From Cristatella mucedo (Eukaryota > Bryozoa > Phylactolaemata > Cristatellidae), in NCBI GenBank assembly GCA_009760855.2, contig WPIO01000065.1, positions 1,620,001 to 1,640,000 on the forward strand: a stretch of 20,000 nucleotides of DNA. Direction: 5' to 3'. A program made the translations under genes and the position numbers. Shown here one piece after another: positions 8,965 through 18,792 of this stretch. The notes beneath the pieces are model-generated. The model saw only the letters and a program-made list of their open reading frames with translations, was not told where the DNA came from and searched no databases. Position 1 is the first letter of the stretch, and each line of letters begins with the position of its first letter.

Positions 8965-9040
8965 ATATCGCACATTGAAGTGCCTTTAGCCAAATGTTTG
9001 CTTTCGAAGCCAGAGACCCAATGTTCAATTCCCAAGATCG
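8965..9040 (+). mobile_element. tRNA-derived SINE body (copy B)
   Basis: Plus strand. TTAGCCAAATG (8985 on) resembles a pol III A box, and about 26 nt later GTTCAATTCCC (9023-9033) closely matches the B box. Between them TTTGCTTTCGAAGCCAGAGACC resembles a tRNA anticodon arm with a GC-AA-GC-type core. The flanks are not an acceptor stem, so it is a retroposed tRNA relic and not a tRNA gene. An AATAAA followed by a ten-A run at 9211-9230 on the same strand may mark the tail of this or another retroposon. Confidence 0.45.
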
Positions 9041-9312
9041 AAAGAACGGTCGTTCAACTGTGGAAGAAAAGTACAGAACGATTGCGACTGACACTGAACA
9101 CATTCAATACAGTTTTTTCCTCCGATAACTTGTGGATCATTTACAAATAAAACATGACCATTCTCCAGTGGAGTTGATAGCATATGGGGCAATACAGCTG
9201 AACGTGCATCAATAAAATTTAAAAAAAAAACATTAGCTGATTTAACAGTGTCATTTGTAGTGTGGCAGAAGTGTCTTAACGACTATCACTTACCACTTCA
9301 TATTGGAATAAA
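9041..9312. other. No gene seen; contains AATAAA plus A-run
   Basis: Unique sequence with two AATAAA motifs (about 9145 and 9211), the second followed directly by TTT and a run of ten A. This could be the 3' tail of a retroposed element. No target-site duplication could be assigned by eye. Confidence 0.35.
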
Positions 9313-9395
9313 GGATCGCCCACTGAAGGATTTTAACCCACGATCTCGGTCGTGAAGAGCGAGCACCTTACCTCCTGGGCCATCCACGGCCCTAC
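9313..9395 (-). mobile_element. tRNA-derived SINE body (copy A)
   Basis: On the minus strand TGGCCCAGGAGG (9382-9371) fits the A box and GGTTAAAATCC (9338-9328) fits the B box with two changes. The intervening KGTGCTCGCTCTTCACGACC-type sequence is shared with the plus-strand copy near 19600-19670 (CAGGAGGT-AGG-GCTCGCTCTT-ACAACC), so this is a repeated family, not a lone tRNA. It lies between exons of the minus-strand gene and next to exon 9629-9474. Confidence 0.55.
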
Positions 9396-9473
9396 GCGAA
9401 TATGGAGCACGGCCCGCGAGACAAAGCTGGTTGCATAGAGCGCCAAAGAAGCAAAATCGGCAGCTGCAGCTAC

Positions 9474-9629
9474 TGATTTCAACCGAACGCACCAGGTGGA
9501 GTCATCGTTCAGCAGCAGTGGTGCACCTTCACCAGGAGATGTGGCACTGTCCTTTAGACTAACGTATTCTCCGACTGGTGGTAGCAAGACGTTGTAGCCC
9601 AGCAGGCCATCGGATTTCCGCTCACGGTG
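9474..9629 (-). CDS. Exon with DGLLGYNVLLPPVGEYV; donor uncertain
   Basis: This minus-strand exon has acceptor ATTTTGCTAG at 9631-9630, entered in phase 0. The peptide reads HRERKSDGLLGYNVLLPPVG, then EYVSLKDSATSPGEG, then LLLNDDSTWCVR. No domain is recognised. Two donors are possible: CG|GTTGAA after 9484 (phase 2) or TCA|GTAGCT after 9474 (phase 0); both are weak against GTRAGT. The phase-2 choice would join to exon 7499-7254. Entry in phase 0 matches the exit of exon 10133-9956, giving ...SDTEDEK joined to HRERKSDG.... The pair shares a polar, charged character. The upstream 326-bp intron contains the (GA)n satellite. The coding call is moderate. Confidence 0.5.
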
Positions 9630-9782
9630 CTAGCAAAATTATCAGCAGGGCGCATGAGAGAGCTCAGCAGAGCCTTCAGTGCAGAGCAGCAGACTCGGGC
9701 GAGCACAAAGGGCGCAGCTGTCCTCGCCACTGCCATCACTACTGCCACCACCACCACCACAATCCATCTCCAATTGGAATGC

Positions 9783-9884
<102 letters not shown>

Positions 9885-9955
9885 CTGCATTGGCAGCAGC
9901 AAAGGTTGCTACAGCAGACCGAGCAAGGAGAGGGCGTGGCCTTGAGGAACCTGAC

Positions 9956-10133
9956 CTTCTCGTCCTCGGTGTCACTGAAGTACCATTTGTGTGTGATGTC
10001 CGCAGCAGCAACGCTCAGCTCCATGGGGATTGTACCATCCCACTCTAAGTCCTCATGGCTGGACGCGCCCATTGGGGCCTGCTGTTGTTGCTGCTGACGG
10101 CGCCTGCTGCCAATGCCGATCGCGGCACCGGTC
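9956..10133 (-). CDS. Exon with poly-Gln run and WDGTIPMELS/HKWYFSDTEDEK
   Basis: This minus-strand exon is 178 nt, with acceptor TTTGGCAG at 10135-10134 and donor GAGAAG|GTCAGG at 9955-9954 (phase 2 in, phase 0 out). The peptide starts TGAAIGIGSRRR, followed by six Gln, APMGASSHEDLEWDG, TIPMELSVAAADITHKWYFS and DTEDEK. The second half alternates hydrophobic and polar residues and includes two Trp residues, which suggests a folded unit, but I recognise no family. Its phase-2 entry exactly matches the exit of exon 10455-10344, splitting an Arg codon. The Gln run comes from imperfect CAG/CAA repeats, so its length may vary. It is probably intracellular by composition. Confidence 0.6.
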
Positions 10134-10343
10134 CTGCCAAAGTACATGCATTCACGAGAATGACTTAGTGAGGCACTCAAGAAGTGGATCAGATAGAAAT
10201 CCTACTCTTGCTCTTGACTGATTGACAAATGTCATTCTGATATAACAATCCTGCTCGAAGCTGCGACATGATCAGGATGCGCATGCAGCTTCATCGTATC
10301 CTGTTGCCTGATGGATGGCACCGGATTTCGGCCAGCGACTTAC

Positions 10344-10455
10344 CTCTGCTTGTAGGAGCTCTCATTAGCACTAGAAAAGCCAGCGTCTGCTGATGTTGCA
10401 TCAGCAGATAGGTCTGACAGCGGATCTGCTCCCCTGAAGCGGCTACCACCGGCTT
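10344..10455 (-). CDS. Small exon rich in Ser/Ala/Asp
   Basis: This minus-strand exon is 112 nt with excellent splice edges: acceptor CATTTTCTTCAG at 10457-10456 and donor CAGAG|GTAAGT at 10343-10342, a near-perfect donor. Entered in phase 1 and left in phase 2, it reads AGGSRFRGADPLSDLSADAT then SADAGFSSANESSYKQ. Another frame is also open but does not join to a neighbour, while this frame matches the phase of exon 10133-9956 with a 210-bp intron. The peptide is acidic, Ser/Ala-rich and probably disordered. Strong splice sites make this one of the more secure exons despite its small size; function unknown. Confidence 0.62.
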
Positions 10456-10929
10456 CTGAAGAAAATGAAAACGCTTGAATAAAAAACAAGACGATCGATC
10501 TTGCACAGCTCTAGATTAGAACTGCCTTATAGCAGACAATGTACATCAGAGCATCAAGTTCTGTAGTACTTTTCTGTTTTACTTTATCAAGTTTTGTGTA
10601 CTTTTGAAATGGCTGAGGAATGCAGACAGAATGAATGCAGAATGAAGTGCACTGTTTCTGTCTGTCTGCTTCTGTCTGTCTGTCTGTCTCTCTCTCTTCC
10701 TCTCCCTACTCCCCCCTCTCGGACCACCTCTGCCTGGCTGTCTCCTCTTTATGAGATGAAACTAGAATGAGAGTTCAGGGCTGTCAACCCACAGCATGCA
10801 CGTATACTCAACATAAGGGAATGACATAAGCCTTGCCAAATTCAGTGCTAGCAGAAGTTTCCTTCAATTTTAACCGCTACGTGATAGAAAATAGTGCACC
10901 AACGGACCCAGTCTGCTTGGATGGAGACA
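10456..10929. other. No gene seen; short (TCTG)n/(CT)n tract
   Basis: Mostly unique sequence upstream (minus sense) of exon 10455-10344, with a TCTG/CT microsatellite at about 10650-10709. No splice-bounded frame or RNA gene recognised. Confidence 0.4.
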
Positions 10930-11556
10930 TAAGTAAAGAGTAGAGATGCGTTTGTGACATCCCGTCTTGACATCTGTAACTTACTGCTTGCTGGACTACC
11001 GGCCTATGTAATTAAACGCTTACAGCTGGTGCAAAACTCTGCAGCTAGGCTTGTCTGTCGTGAGCACCACAGCTCCCACATCACCCCACTTCTTGCCGAC
11101 CTGCAGTGGCTACCAGTCAAGCAATGCATCGTCTTCAAGGTTTTGTCGCTCACTTTTATGTCTCTTCATTCTTTGGCTCCAGCCTGCCGATCAGATCTAA
11201 TGCCCCACCAGACCAAGCATCGCACCACCCGCTTTTCGGAATCTAACTGTTTACCTATACCTCGTGATACCTCCAATCTTTCGGAGACTGTGCATTTAGT
11301 TCGTATGCTCCCAAAGCCTGGAACTCACTCCAGACTTGCGTTACATCCCCTGACTTGACCACATTTAAAAAGAAAATTAAAACATGCCTATTTAGCACAG
11401 CATTTGGTGGGTCCCTGTGATTCGACCTTTGTGTGCTTATGCGTGCCACTAACCATTCAATCGTGTTTTTTTCGCAGCAAATATAAAGTGCCTAGAAAGA
11501 GACAAAGTTATATGAGGCCGCTTTATCAAGTGTGTTATTATTATTATTATTATAGA
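10930..11556 (+). mobile_element. 3' end of a CR1/L2-like LINE with ATT tail (copy 1)
   Basis: The best preserved LINE fragment. The frame from about 10945 reads FVTSRLDICNLLLAGLPAY, then VIKRLQLVQNSAARLVC, HITPLLADLQWLPVKQCIVF and SLTFMSLHSLAPA, the conserved RT C-terminal tail of CR1/L2-type retrotransposons. Near 11300 a frameshift moves to APKAWNSLQTCVTSP and then FKKKIKTCLF, the usual end of that ORF. A short 3' untranslated part follows and ends in an ATT repeat (about 11537-11553), typical of elements whose 3' ends are short tandem repeats. The upstream RT and endonuclease parts are missing, so it is a 5'-truncated dead copy. Confidence 0.85.
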
Positions 11557-12378
11557 GAACCAAAGAATGAGGAGCCATTTGTACATATTTGAGCATCACT
11601 TAAAAAGAAAATAGCCTGGCATGATTACCAGAAGCAGCTTTGTAGGAGGCAAATGTAGGTAGGCTAGAGATTTGGCAATTCGTGATCTGAAGTTGGAACA
11701 GAGGGTTTGGTACATTAGCAAAAGGCAGAGACCATAGCCCACCAAAGCAGTAGTCAATAGTGGCTAAATCAGGGTCCTGTCACATGCTGAAACTAGGAAG
11801 ACTCGGTAAATTATAGTGCATTAGCCAAAAGCAGCAAGTTGGTCCAAGTTCAACATAACATTCAACACTTGCAATGAATAAAAATTGGCTTTTCCCTAGC
11901 TCGATACCGTGCAGTCATAGACCTAGGATCTGCTATGACTAGGTCAAACCTGCATTTACATGACCAGTCGTGCTTAGGTCCTTCATCGGCCTACTCCTTG
12001 TCATAGGGAAGTTTACTCGGTCGCTTTGCCTTGTGGCTATCTACTAGCTCCACCTCCAGACTGATCATGGGAAATTGCTTTCGTCAAGGTAGCAGGAAAG
12101 GCAGTTAACCTCCTGGCCTCCTAACCTCCAAATTGTAAAACCTTTCCACGATAGCCTTTATTGTCGAAACCTTAGATCTCATTCCTATATGAAAAGCTCA
12201 GTTTCCCATAAACAGGGACACTCGTGGAACCCACAGACGATTTTTGCCGGTCAAGTCCACCGTGCCTTTCAAAGCAATAAACCAATGGTGCACTTGACAG
12301 CACCTTTGATTGGTCGTTGTTCTTGGCTTCTGTTGATCTTGGCCAAGCAGTAGAACTATGTCCAGCTCATCATGTCTT
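11557..12378. other. No gene seen
   Basis: Unique, moderately AT-rich sequence without supported frames. An 8-bp perfect inverted repeat (AGTCATAG at 11913-11920, CTATGACT at 11933-11940) is the only local structure noted. Confidence 0.4.
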
Positions 12379-12432
12379 TGTTCGGCCTCCACCAGTCTTG
12401 GTAGTGTATGCACCAAAGACTGAGGCCGAACA
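12379..12432. repeat. Imperfect inverted repeat (hairpin)
   Basis: The left arm TGTTCGGCCTC-CACC-AGTCTTGGT (12379-12402) pairs with the right arm ACCAAAGACTGAGGCCGAACA (12412-12432), giving about 20 pairs with one 4-nt bulge and one single-base bulge around a 9-nt loop. Pairing weakens beyond the arms. It may be a foldback repeat remnant or a transcribed hairpin; no function is shown. Confidence 0.6.
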
Positions 12433-13017
12433 GAAGCAAGATGGACCGTGTAAACACGGCTTTAGCCAGCCCATGAGCAGGCATCAAGGTGCTGCATAGG
12501 GATATGTAGGGCTGTGAGTGGTTTTCATATCAGTGCTAATGGTTCATTCATGCTGGTCACTTCGGCAGCCTTCCCCGGAGCCTGGCCTCACCTCAGGTAT
12601 TGATTTACCTCCGGTGGGTGCCTCAGAGAAATGCCCATTAGAACTGGTGCAGGCCTGTCAGCTGCTACCACCTCTCTCTCCTGCTCCCACCATCTGACCT
12701 ACTACATATGAGCTGGGGGAGACAGCAAAATAGATCAGGTAGACAACTTGATTCCTAGCAGTGGCTAGACATAGGCCCACTCGAAAGGGGTGCAGGTAGG
12801 ATGTAACCTGAAGGCTCTGTCAAAATGCATTCAAGAAGCCTATCACTCTTTAGACACATTCTTTTTTTTAGATTTGGTAACAGCCTTGAGCATTTACATG
12901 TGAACTAGTGGCTTTCCTCTAGAGGCCCCATTTGAGATAATTCGTCGTCCAGCAACACTTACTTATTTTGCACTATTCTTAACTGAGCCCGTTGCTAAAG
13001 GAAGATGAACGTAAATC
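12433..13017. other. No gene seen
   Basis: Unique sequence. A small palindrome CCGTGT-AA-ACACGG lies just after the hairpin near 12447. No coding or RNA feature supported. Confidence 0.4.
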
Positions 13018-13224
13018 TATTATGCCAGTGGTTCTCAACCTTCCTAATGCCGCGACCTTTTAATACAGTTCCTTTCTCGTGTTCTGGCGACCGCCAACCA
13101 TAAAATTATTGAGTGCAAAATGTGGAAATGCATGTTTTCCGATGGTCTTAGGCGACCCCTGTGAAAGGGTCGTTCAACCCCCAAAGGGGTCGCGACCCAC
13201 AGGTTGAGAGCCACTGCATTACGC
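13018..13224. mobile_element. Non-autonomous hAT element of SPIN/URR1 type, with target duplication
   Basis: The element proper is 13026-13216 (191 bp). Its ends are inverted: CAGTGGTTCTCAACCT at the left and the complement of CAGTGGCTCTCAACCT at the right (15 of 16). The flanking octamers TATTATGC (13018-13025) and CATTACGC (13217-13224) match at 6 of 8, both differences being transitions, as expected for an aged 8-bp hAT target duplication. Internally it carries TCCTAATGCCGCGACC, then CCAACCATAAAATTATT on the left, and GTTTTCCGATGGTCTTAGG, GCGACCCCTGTGAAAGGGTC and AAAGGGGTCGCGACCCACAG on the right. From memory these are the ends of the SPACE INVADERS (SPIN, rodent URR1) hAT family. There is no transposase ORF, so it moved by a transposase supplied elsewhere. 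Confidence 0.88.
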
Positions 13225-15197
13225 GGTCATTACCCAATTGCAGTTCTGACCTGAAATCAGACAGAAAGCCTTTTCCGGCTTAACGATCTTAAGATTTGCG
13301 AATTGATCCCCTTCGAAAAGAACGATGCTTCTTTAAAGCTCCAAGTACACGGCCAGAGTTTCCATCTACCCGCCATCGATTGCCTTAATAGGACTTATCT
13401 CTTTGTATCATCAGCACAAACGGTTAATTGCCGCTTTGATTAGTTTGGAGGTGTTTAAGTTGTCTGCCTGCCAAATGACGTCAGCAATGCCTACTGGGTG
13501 CCAGCAGCCGGCAACAGGCTAAATAGGAAGAAGTGATTTCGAGGCGGACGACATGTGGCATGACCGACAATTGCGCATCGGTGGACAGTGTAGAAGATGT
13601 GCAACAGTCATGCTGCTTCATTGGACATTTTCTTGTGTGCTCGAGACAGAAGCCGTAACCCACCCAATCAGTCTCGCCTGTAGTCAGCGCGCTTTGCAAA
13701 AGAATGCACGCACGTATTCGCACTTGCAACGGCACAAGCAGTCTAATAAACGCCCACGGGTGCGCATACAATCCAAAGTGTGCTTGCACTGGCGCATTGT
13801 TTGCGCAAGAATATCTGCACACGTGCCCGAGCACTCTCTCGTAGATGTGCACGCACGTGTGTACTCCCGCGCAGCTCCCACACAAGCCTGTCAGAAATAG
13901 TGACTCGTCAGCTGTAGCCCTGAATGATGAAAGCACTGCGCAAGAACAGGCGGCATGCCATCAGCTCGGTCTAGACTGCCAGCAACTGGGCAGGAGCTCA
14001 TTGTGCAGCCATTGCACGGCTGAGTGCTGCCTGGGTGCTGCGGGCTACGCATGCTGATGCTGCACAGCACAGGATCATACTGCTCGGGATGCCAGGATGA
14101 AGGATGCTGCCTACAGCTTTGCACGGCTACGCTCGGGTGAAAAGGACTCTGGTGAGGTCACGTGACAGTCACCGCAAAGGTCACGCGGTGCAAAGGCTAG
14201 CTTCAGTGTGCAAAAAGAGGACGAGCAGGGATGGGAAGACGGTGTGCTCCCCGTGCACCATTTCGGAGCAAGCCGGGGGAAAATGCAAACATGCATCCTT
14301 GACAATTCGCAAAGCATGCCAACCTCTCTCCCCCTGGTGCATGCATCCCACCTGTAGGCCGACGAAAGGGAAATGTGTTGGAGTGCTTCCAGGGCCAGTG
14401 CCACGGTCACCGCTCAGCAGCTTCGCATCCAGCATCCAGCCGTGTGCAGCCTCGAGCCCAGCGAGAATAGAAGGCAGCCGGAGCAAGCAAGGAGCGAACT
14501 AGCCTTCCTCTCCATTCCGGACTGCTGCCGCTTTTCATGGAGATGGCTTGAAAGGCTCGAGTCTATCGGAGGCAACGAGTTGAGCAAGGATAGCAAAGTG
14601 AAAAGCTCCTGACGACTGTCACTTGCCCACGTGCCACGATTGGTCGGAGGCCCAACGTGCTTTTGCAGGTAGCAGTGCTGGCTTGCCTGTGGCATGCACC
14701 GTGACACAAATGACGTCAGCACTACGATCTACCGACGCTTCAACACCTGAACGGGTTTACTGCTGCTACTGCCACCGCCAGACAGCGGCAAGGGTGACTG
14801 ACGCTAGCAACTTCCATTGGCCGCTCTACTCGTGCTAACGGAAAAATAGAGAAAGGAGCTAAAATGAAGAAGTGTAGCTACACGCAGGTGCAGACGGTAC
14901 GGACGGTATTCTATGCACGGACAACGATTAGAATCACCATCGCACCGGGTGGCACCGGGTGGCAGTAGCCAGCAGCAGCAGGCAGCTGCTGTGACGGTTC
15001 CTGAGTCGGTATGGCAGTCTGCACTGCATCGTTCTCCGGAATGGTAAGCGCACCCGCTGCAACTGGACATTTCAAACGACTCGTCCGTGACGCATCGCCG
15101 CCGAGCGCTTGCTCGAGCTGCAGCGCTGGCAGCAGCAGCAGCAGCGCGATGGACGGAGGCCGCTGCGTGGGCATCGCGATCGAGTGGTGCGCCGAAC
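13225..15197. other. No supportable gene
   Basis: Several overlapping open frames of 70-150 codons exist on both strands, but none shows recognisable domains or paired splice sites. Sequence motifs of possible regulatory interest are GTCACGTGAC at about 14158-14167 and CACGTG followed closely by ATTGG at about 14630-14645. A tandem 10-bp CACCGGGTGG pair occurs at 14943-14962. Confidence 0.4.
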
Positions 15198-15324
15198 CTC
15201 GATGCGTCTTCCAGAGAGCTTTCTGCCGAGTCCAGCCGCCATCCTCGGTGCTTGACAGCTCATCGCTCGACGACATCTCGCCGGATTTCTGGAGCTGCCG
15301 GCGCCTCCGCTTGGGCAGTGCATC
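15198..15324 (-). CDS. Candidate exon with basic stretch and MSSSDELSST
   Basis: This minus-strand frame has acceptor CTCCTGCAG at 15326-15325 and a weak donor CGAG|GTTCGG at 15197-15196 (phase 0 in, phase 1 out, 127 nt). It reads DALPKRRRRQLQKSGE, then MSSSDELSSTEDGGWTRQKA, then LWKTHR. The run of basic residues could be a nuclear signal or a membrane-proximal basic patch, and the acidic/Ser segment is casein-kinase-like. The inner ATG (about 15276) has G at -3 and could be the translation start, making this a first exon. Its phase-1 exit matches exon 10455-10344. Against it: the donor is poor, the pyrimidine tract is weak, and a plus-strand frame is open over the same DNA. Confidence 0.35.
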
Positions 15325-16855
15325 CTGCAGGAGCGTTTGCTTGGATTAGGCAGCCTTGAAGATCGCCAAGGGGCTCGGAAGCAGTGAAAAGACCCGCTCC
15401 GCGAGCAAGCACAGCAGGCGCGAACGGAGGGCACATTGTCACAGTGCTGTGGCGGCCCCGAAACCACTCGAGAAACGGCAGAGCCTTCGAATTACTAAGC
15501 GAGCAGCAGCCAGCATCCTACGGATCAGCTGCTAACTAGGCACGTTGAGCCACCAAATGAAGGAGCCTTTTTGCCCACACGACATTGCTGGAACATGCTG
15601 AAATCAGGCTGAAACAGCCAATTGCCTGCACGGGCAGAGAAGTGCACGTTCACGCTTTTCTGTGAGGACTGGCACAAGACCGATCATCATTACTAGTGGC
15701 CAGAGCCAGCCACCAATCCGAGTTGCTCAAGGGAGCCAGTCAGAGTTAATATGAACCACAATGAACAACAGTGGCTTAAAAATGGAGCGTAACAAACGGA
15801 GCCGATGACAAATGCCTGCGCTCATTGCCCGAATAGCTGCAAGTCCGTGTCAGCATCTAGCAGAAGACTCAACCAGAGCAACGTTGTGTTACACTGCTCA
15901 AAAAGAAGGTTGGGAGCCACTACATTCGTATCTCTTTTCGCTGATTAGACTGGTCATTGGGTAGCATGAGCTTGAGCTTTCATAGCAATGAGTTCCGGGC
16001 TGGATACAGCAGAGAGGCTGTTATGTGTGTGTGCATGTACGCTTGTATGCTGTGACAGCCAGCCAGGAACATCTGTACTTCGGGCCAGCAGTCGTGGGGA
16101 TAGTAGCTAGCATAATATACACAGAGCCAAAGTGCTTCACGATGGCAAGACAAAGCCAACGAATAGGCAATAACCAAAAACAAACTTAACAAAAGTAACT
16201 AAGTCCGCTTTCGGCGTAACTACAGATTGAACACGAGCACATCCGCTATGTGCTATTTGTCAGCCTCGTGCTCACAATTATTTGCGAGTGGTGCTGGGAT
16301 AGCTGGATACACACAGGCTAGCTGCATGCAAGCAGGGCAGCATGGCAAGCAGGGCAGCATGGCAACCGGGACAGAGTAATTGTGAACCACTCCTCGTGCT
16401 CACTGGGCCTGGCTAGTGACATCGCATCGTCGTCTGAGTTTGTCAATTACTCGTGCTTGTACACTTTCTATGTGCATCTAACCGCCAGAGGGTCCGCGCA
16501 TTTATTGACAGGATGCACGGTGCATTTATTCCACATCGCCCGACGTGCGGTAAAGGATAGCAACGACATTTCATAACGAAAAACACGACACAAACAATGC
16601 CACGGCAATTCCTATATTCGCATGCCCTGCCGAGCAGCTAGTACTGGGGTATCGTCGGTTTAGCGTCAGCTCCTCCCTCACTCAAGCCCCGACCAAATCA
16701 CAAGGGCACGGGGACAAGCTGCAGCAGGAGATACTTTGTGGGGCGTAGCAGCATGTGCTGCTGGAGAAGTAGCAGCCAGTAGAGCCACTGGGCTGCTGCT
16801 TCAGGAGGAGCTGCCACGCCCTGAAGAATGCGGCAGCCAAGAAGCTGCCAAAGCA
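15325..16855. other. No supportable gene; one 17-bp tandem duplication
   Basis: Unique sequence without splice-bounded frames. GCAAGCAGGGCAGCATG occurs twice head to tail at 16328-16344 and 16345-16361. Nothing else recognised. Confidence 0.4.
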
Positions 16856-16896
16856 GAGAGACAGACAGACAGACAGACAGAGAGGAAGAGAGAGAG

Positions 16897-16973
<77 letters not shown>

Positions 16974-17041
16974 CAGAGACAGAGACAGAGACAGAGACAG
17001 AGACAGAGACAGAGACAGAGAGTGAAAGTGAGAGTGAGAGA
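16856..17041. repeat. Compound (GACA)n-(GA)n-(GACAGA)n microsatellite
   Basis: An ordered array: GACA units, a mixed GAAA/GAGA part, a pure GA block, about 13 GACAGA hexamers, then degenerate GAGTGA. Arg/Glu and Ser/Leu open frames over it are artefacts. Confidence 0.95.
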
Positions 17042-18072
17042 GCTGGGCCAGCACATGACCGGTGGGGGTCTGGCTGACTGGCTGTGCAACAAGGAAATTG
17101 GCTGGGCCCCCCCCCCAACCACCACAGGGGTCTAGTCAGGAGAATGACCGGCAACATCCCAACCTCACACAGAATTGTTGACATAATTAGGCCCATTTGC
17201 CATTGAATTGTTGCCTCTATAAATACGGTTTACTTCCGGTCCAGTGAATGAGCATTGCAGTACCATTGTTCTGCAGCCTGAATTCCTGACCGTTGTCAGG
17301 CAGGATGCTGGGGCAATGCCACTCGGGGCTCGGGGCTCCGGCCCTTGCTCCTGCTCTCTCCCAGCTGTGAGGCAGAAAAAGCCTGTCCTCTCTGACCCAC
17401 CTTGTGACGCCGGCGGCTGAACTGCCTCTGACTTTCACTACCCCTCCACCCACTGATGCAGTGAGATATTGGCCGGCCCCAGCAGGCAGAGCAGAGCCTG
17501 GGCCTTGAAGCATTCCTTCCCTTCAAGATCCGGCATGGGATGACACAAGGCTGCCGGCACCTAGCTGCTGCTGCTGCTACAGCTAAATTTAGTATCGGCT
17601 GATGAGCTCACGAGTCAGGGCAATGCAATGGCCACACTGCGATCCAAAAGGTTACTACGACTTGTGTGTTCTAGTCACGAGGCCGAGCTGCTAGAAGCTA
17701 CTGGCAGCTCCGGCTGCCAGCAACTCGTCGTTGGACACGCTCCGGGAGAAGCTCTATAAGCAAGGCAGAGGCAACAGCCATCGTCGATGCTATGCCTGCC
17801 AGCCAGCGAAGCCGGACACGAAAAGTAGGTCCTCTTGTTATTATTCATTCAGCCCTGACATGTAACTCGGCCGGCAGCAGAGGCTAAGCCAGGATTTTCC
17901 TGTAGGAAAGGGGCAAGACCCAGAAGCAATGAAAAATTACAGCCCACAAGTCTTAGCGTTTATTCAGCACAACACCCGTCGGTTGCTTATCGGCTGGATG
18001 TGGGACATAGTTTTGTTGCTGGTGACGGTCAGAGGTATGGGGAGCGGCATAAGTCGTTGTTCTGACCCCTAC
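17042..18072. other. No firm gene; one minus-strand frame of interest
   Basis: The minus-strand frame 17513-17217 ends EWHCPSILPDNGQEF then NNGTAMLIHWTGSKPYL and a stop. The tail looks protein-like and could be a terminal exon, but no clean acceptor with a matching upstream exon was found. A C9-10 tract lies at about 17107-17116. The rest shows nothing. Confidence 0.3.
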
Positions 18073-18254
18073 CTCTCTAGTGGAGGGGGATACGTGGCCT
18101 CTGCACACTTAGCCACTGCTAGTGCAAAGCAAGTGCTCGGGCTCTGGTCCACGAGGCCGCTGAGATCCACGGTGAAAGCCAACAGTGTGCATCGCTGCAG
18201 CCACTTAAGGTCTAAGCAGGTAGCCCTGGCGGTCGCGAAGAGCTCATCAGAGGT
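18073..18254 (-). CDS. Weak exon candidate, no domain recognised
   Basis: This minus-strand frame is 182 nt, with acceptor CGTGAAG at 18256-18255 behind a good pyrimidine tract (TTTCTTGCTTGGCTGTGCTT) and donor GAGAG|GTAGGG at 18072-18071 (phase 0 in, phase 2 out). It reads TSDELFATARATCLDLKWLQ, then RCTLLAFTVDLSGLVDQSPS, then a Cys/Ala-rich end. The GAAG acceptor is less common than CAG or TAG. A 173-codon plus-strand ORF (17929-18450) overlaps completely, so the coding strand is undecided. Its phase-2 exit has no partner nearby. No function can be assigned. Confidence 0.3.
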
Positions 18255-18655
18255 CTTCACGCGGCAAGCACAGCCAAGCAAGAAACTCGACGCTGCTTCG
18301 AGGCAGGATAGAGGCAGATTAAATGGACGAATGTTGCGGAAAAAAGATAACTATAGTGCAAGAATGATAATAGAAGCAGCAGTATCAGCTCGGCCGAGCG
18401 ACTTCTCATCCAAAATAGGAATAAACACAGCAGCAACCACATGGAGGTAGTAAACGACAGGGAACTCCTTGATATGCGATGATCAGCCAAGTGAGCATCA
18501 GAGGGGCAGAAGGAAAGCTGCGTTGCCTGCTTGAAATCAGTGACATAGAGCACACAAAAACGAGGCATTTCGCAAGCACCTGCAGCTGAGCAATGCACAA
18601 GTGCAAGAAAATGCCCCTCGACGACTTGCGCCCATCGTTCTAGCACCCACAGAGC
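18255..18655. other. No supportable gene
   Basis: Unique sequence between a weak exon candidate and the GA satellite. Open frames on both strands lack domain patterns and splice edges. Confidence 0.35.

Positions 18656-18792
<137 letters not shown>

Noticed and set aside
8985-9033. A functional tRNA gene
   Set aside because: A- and B-box-like motifs are present but there is no pairing acceptor stem and the anticodon arm does not fold properly, so it is a SINE relic.
13481-14502. Several open frames of 100-150 codons on both strands
   Set aside because: Mutually overlapping, no domain pattern, no consistent splice edges, and no conserved-looking composition.
17929-18450. 173-codon plus-strand ORF starting MKNYSPQVLAF
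   Set aside because: No domain, no Kozak-like context, and uneven composition; a minus-strand splice-bounded frame overlaps. Chance openness at about 50% GC is plausible. Not excluded, but not supported.
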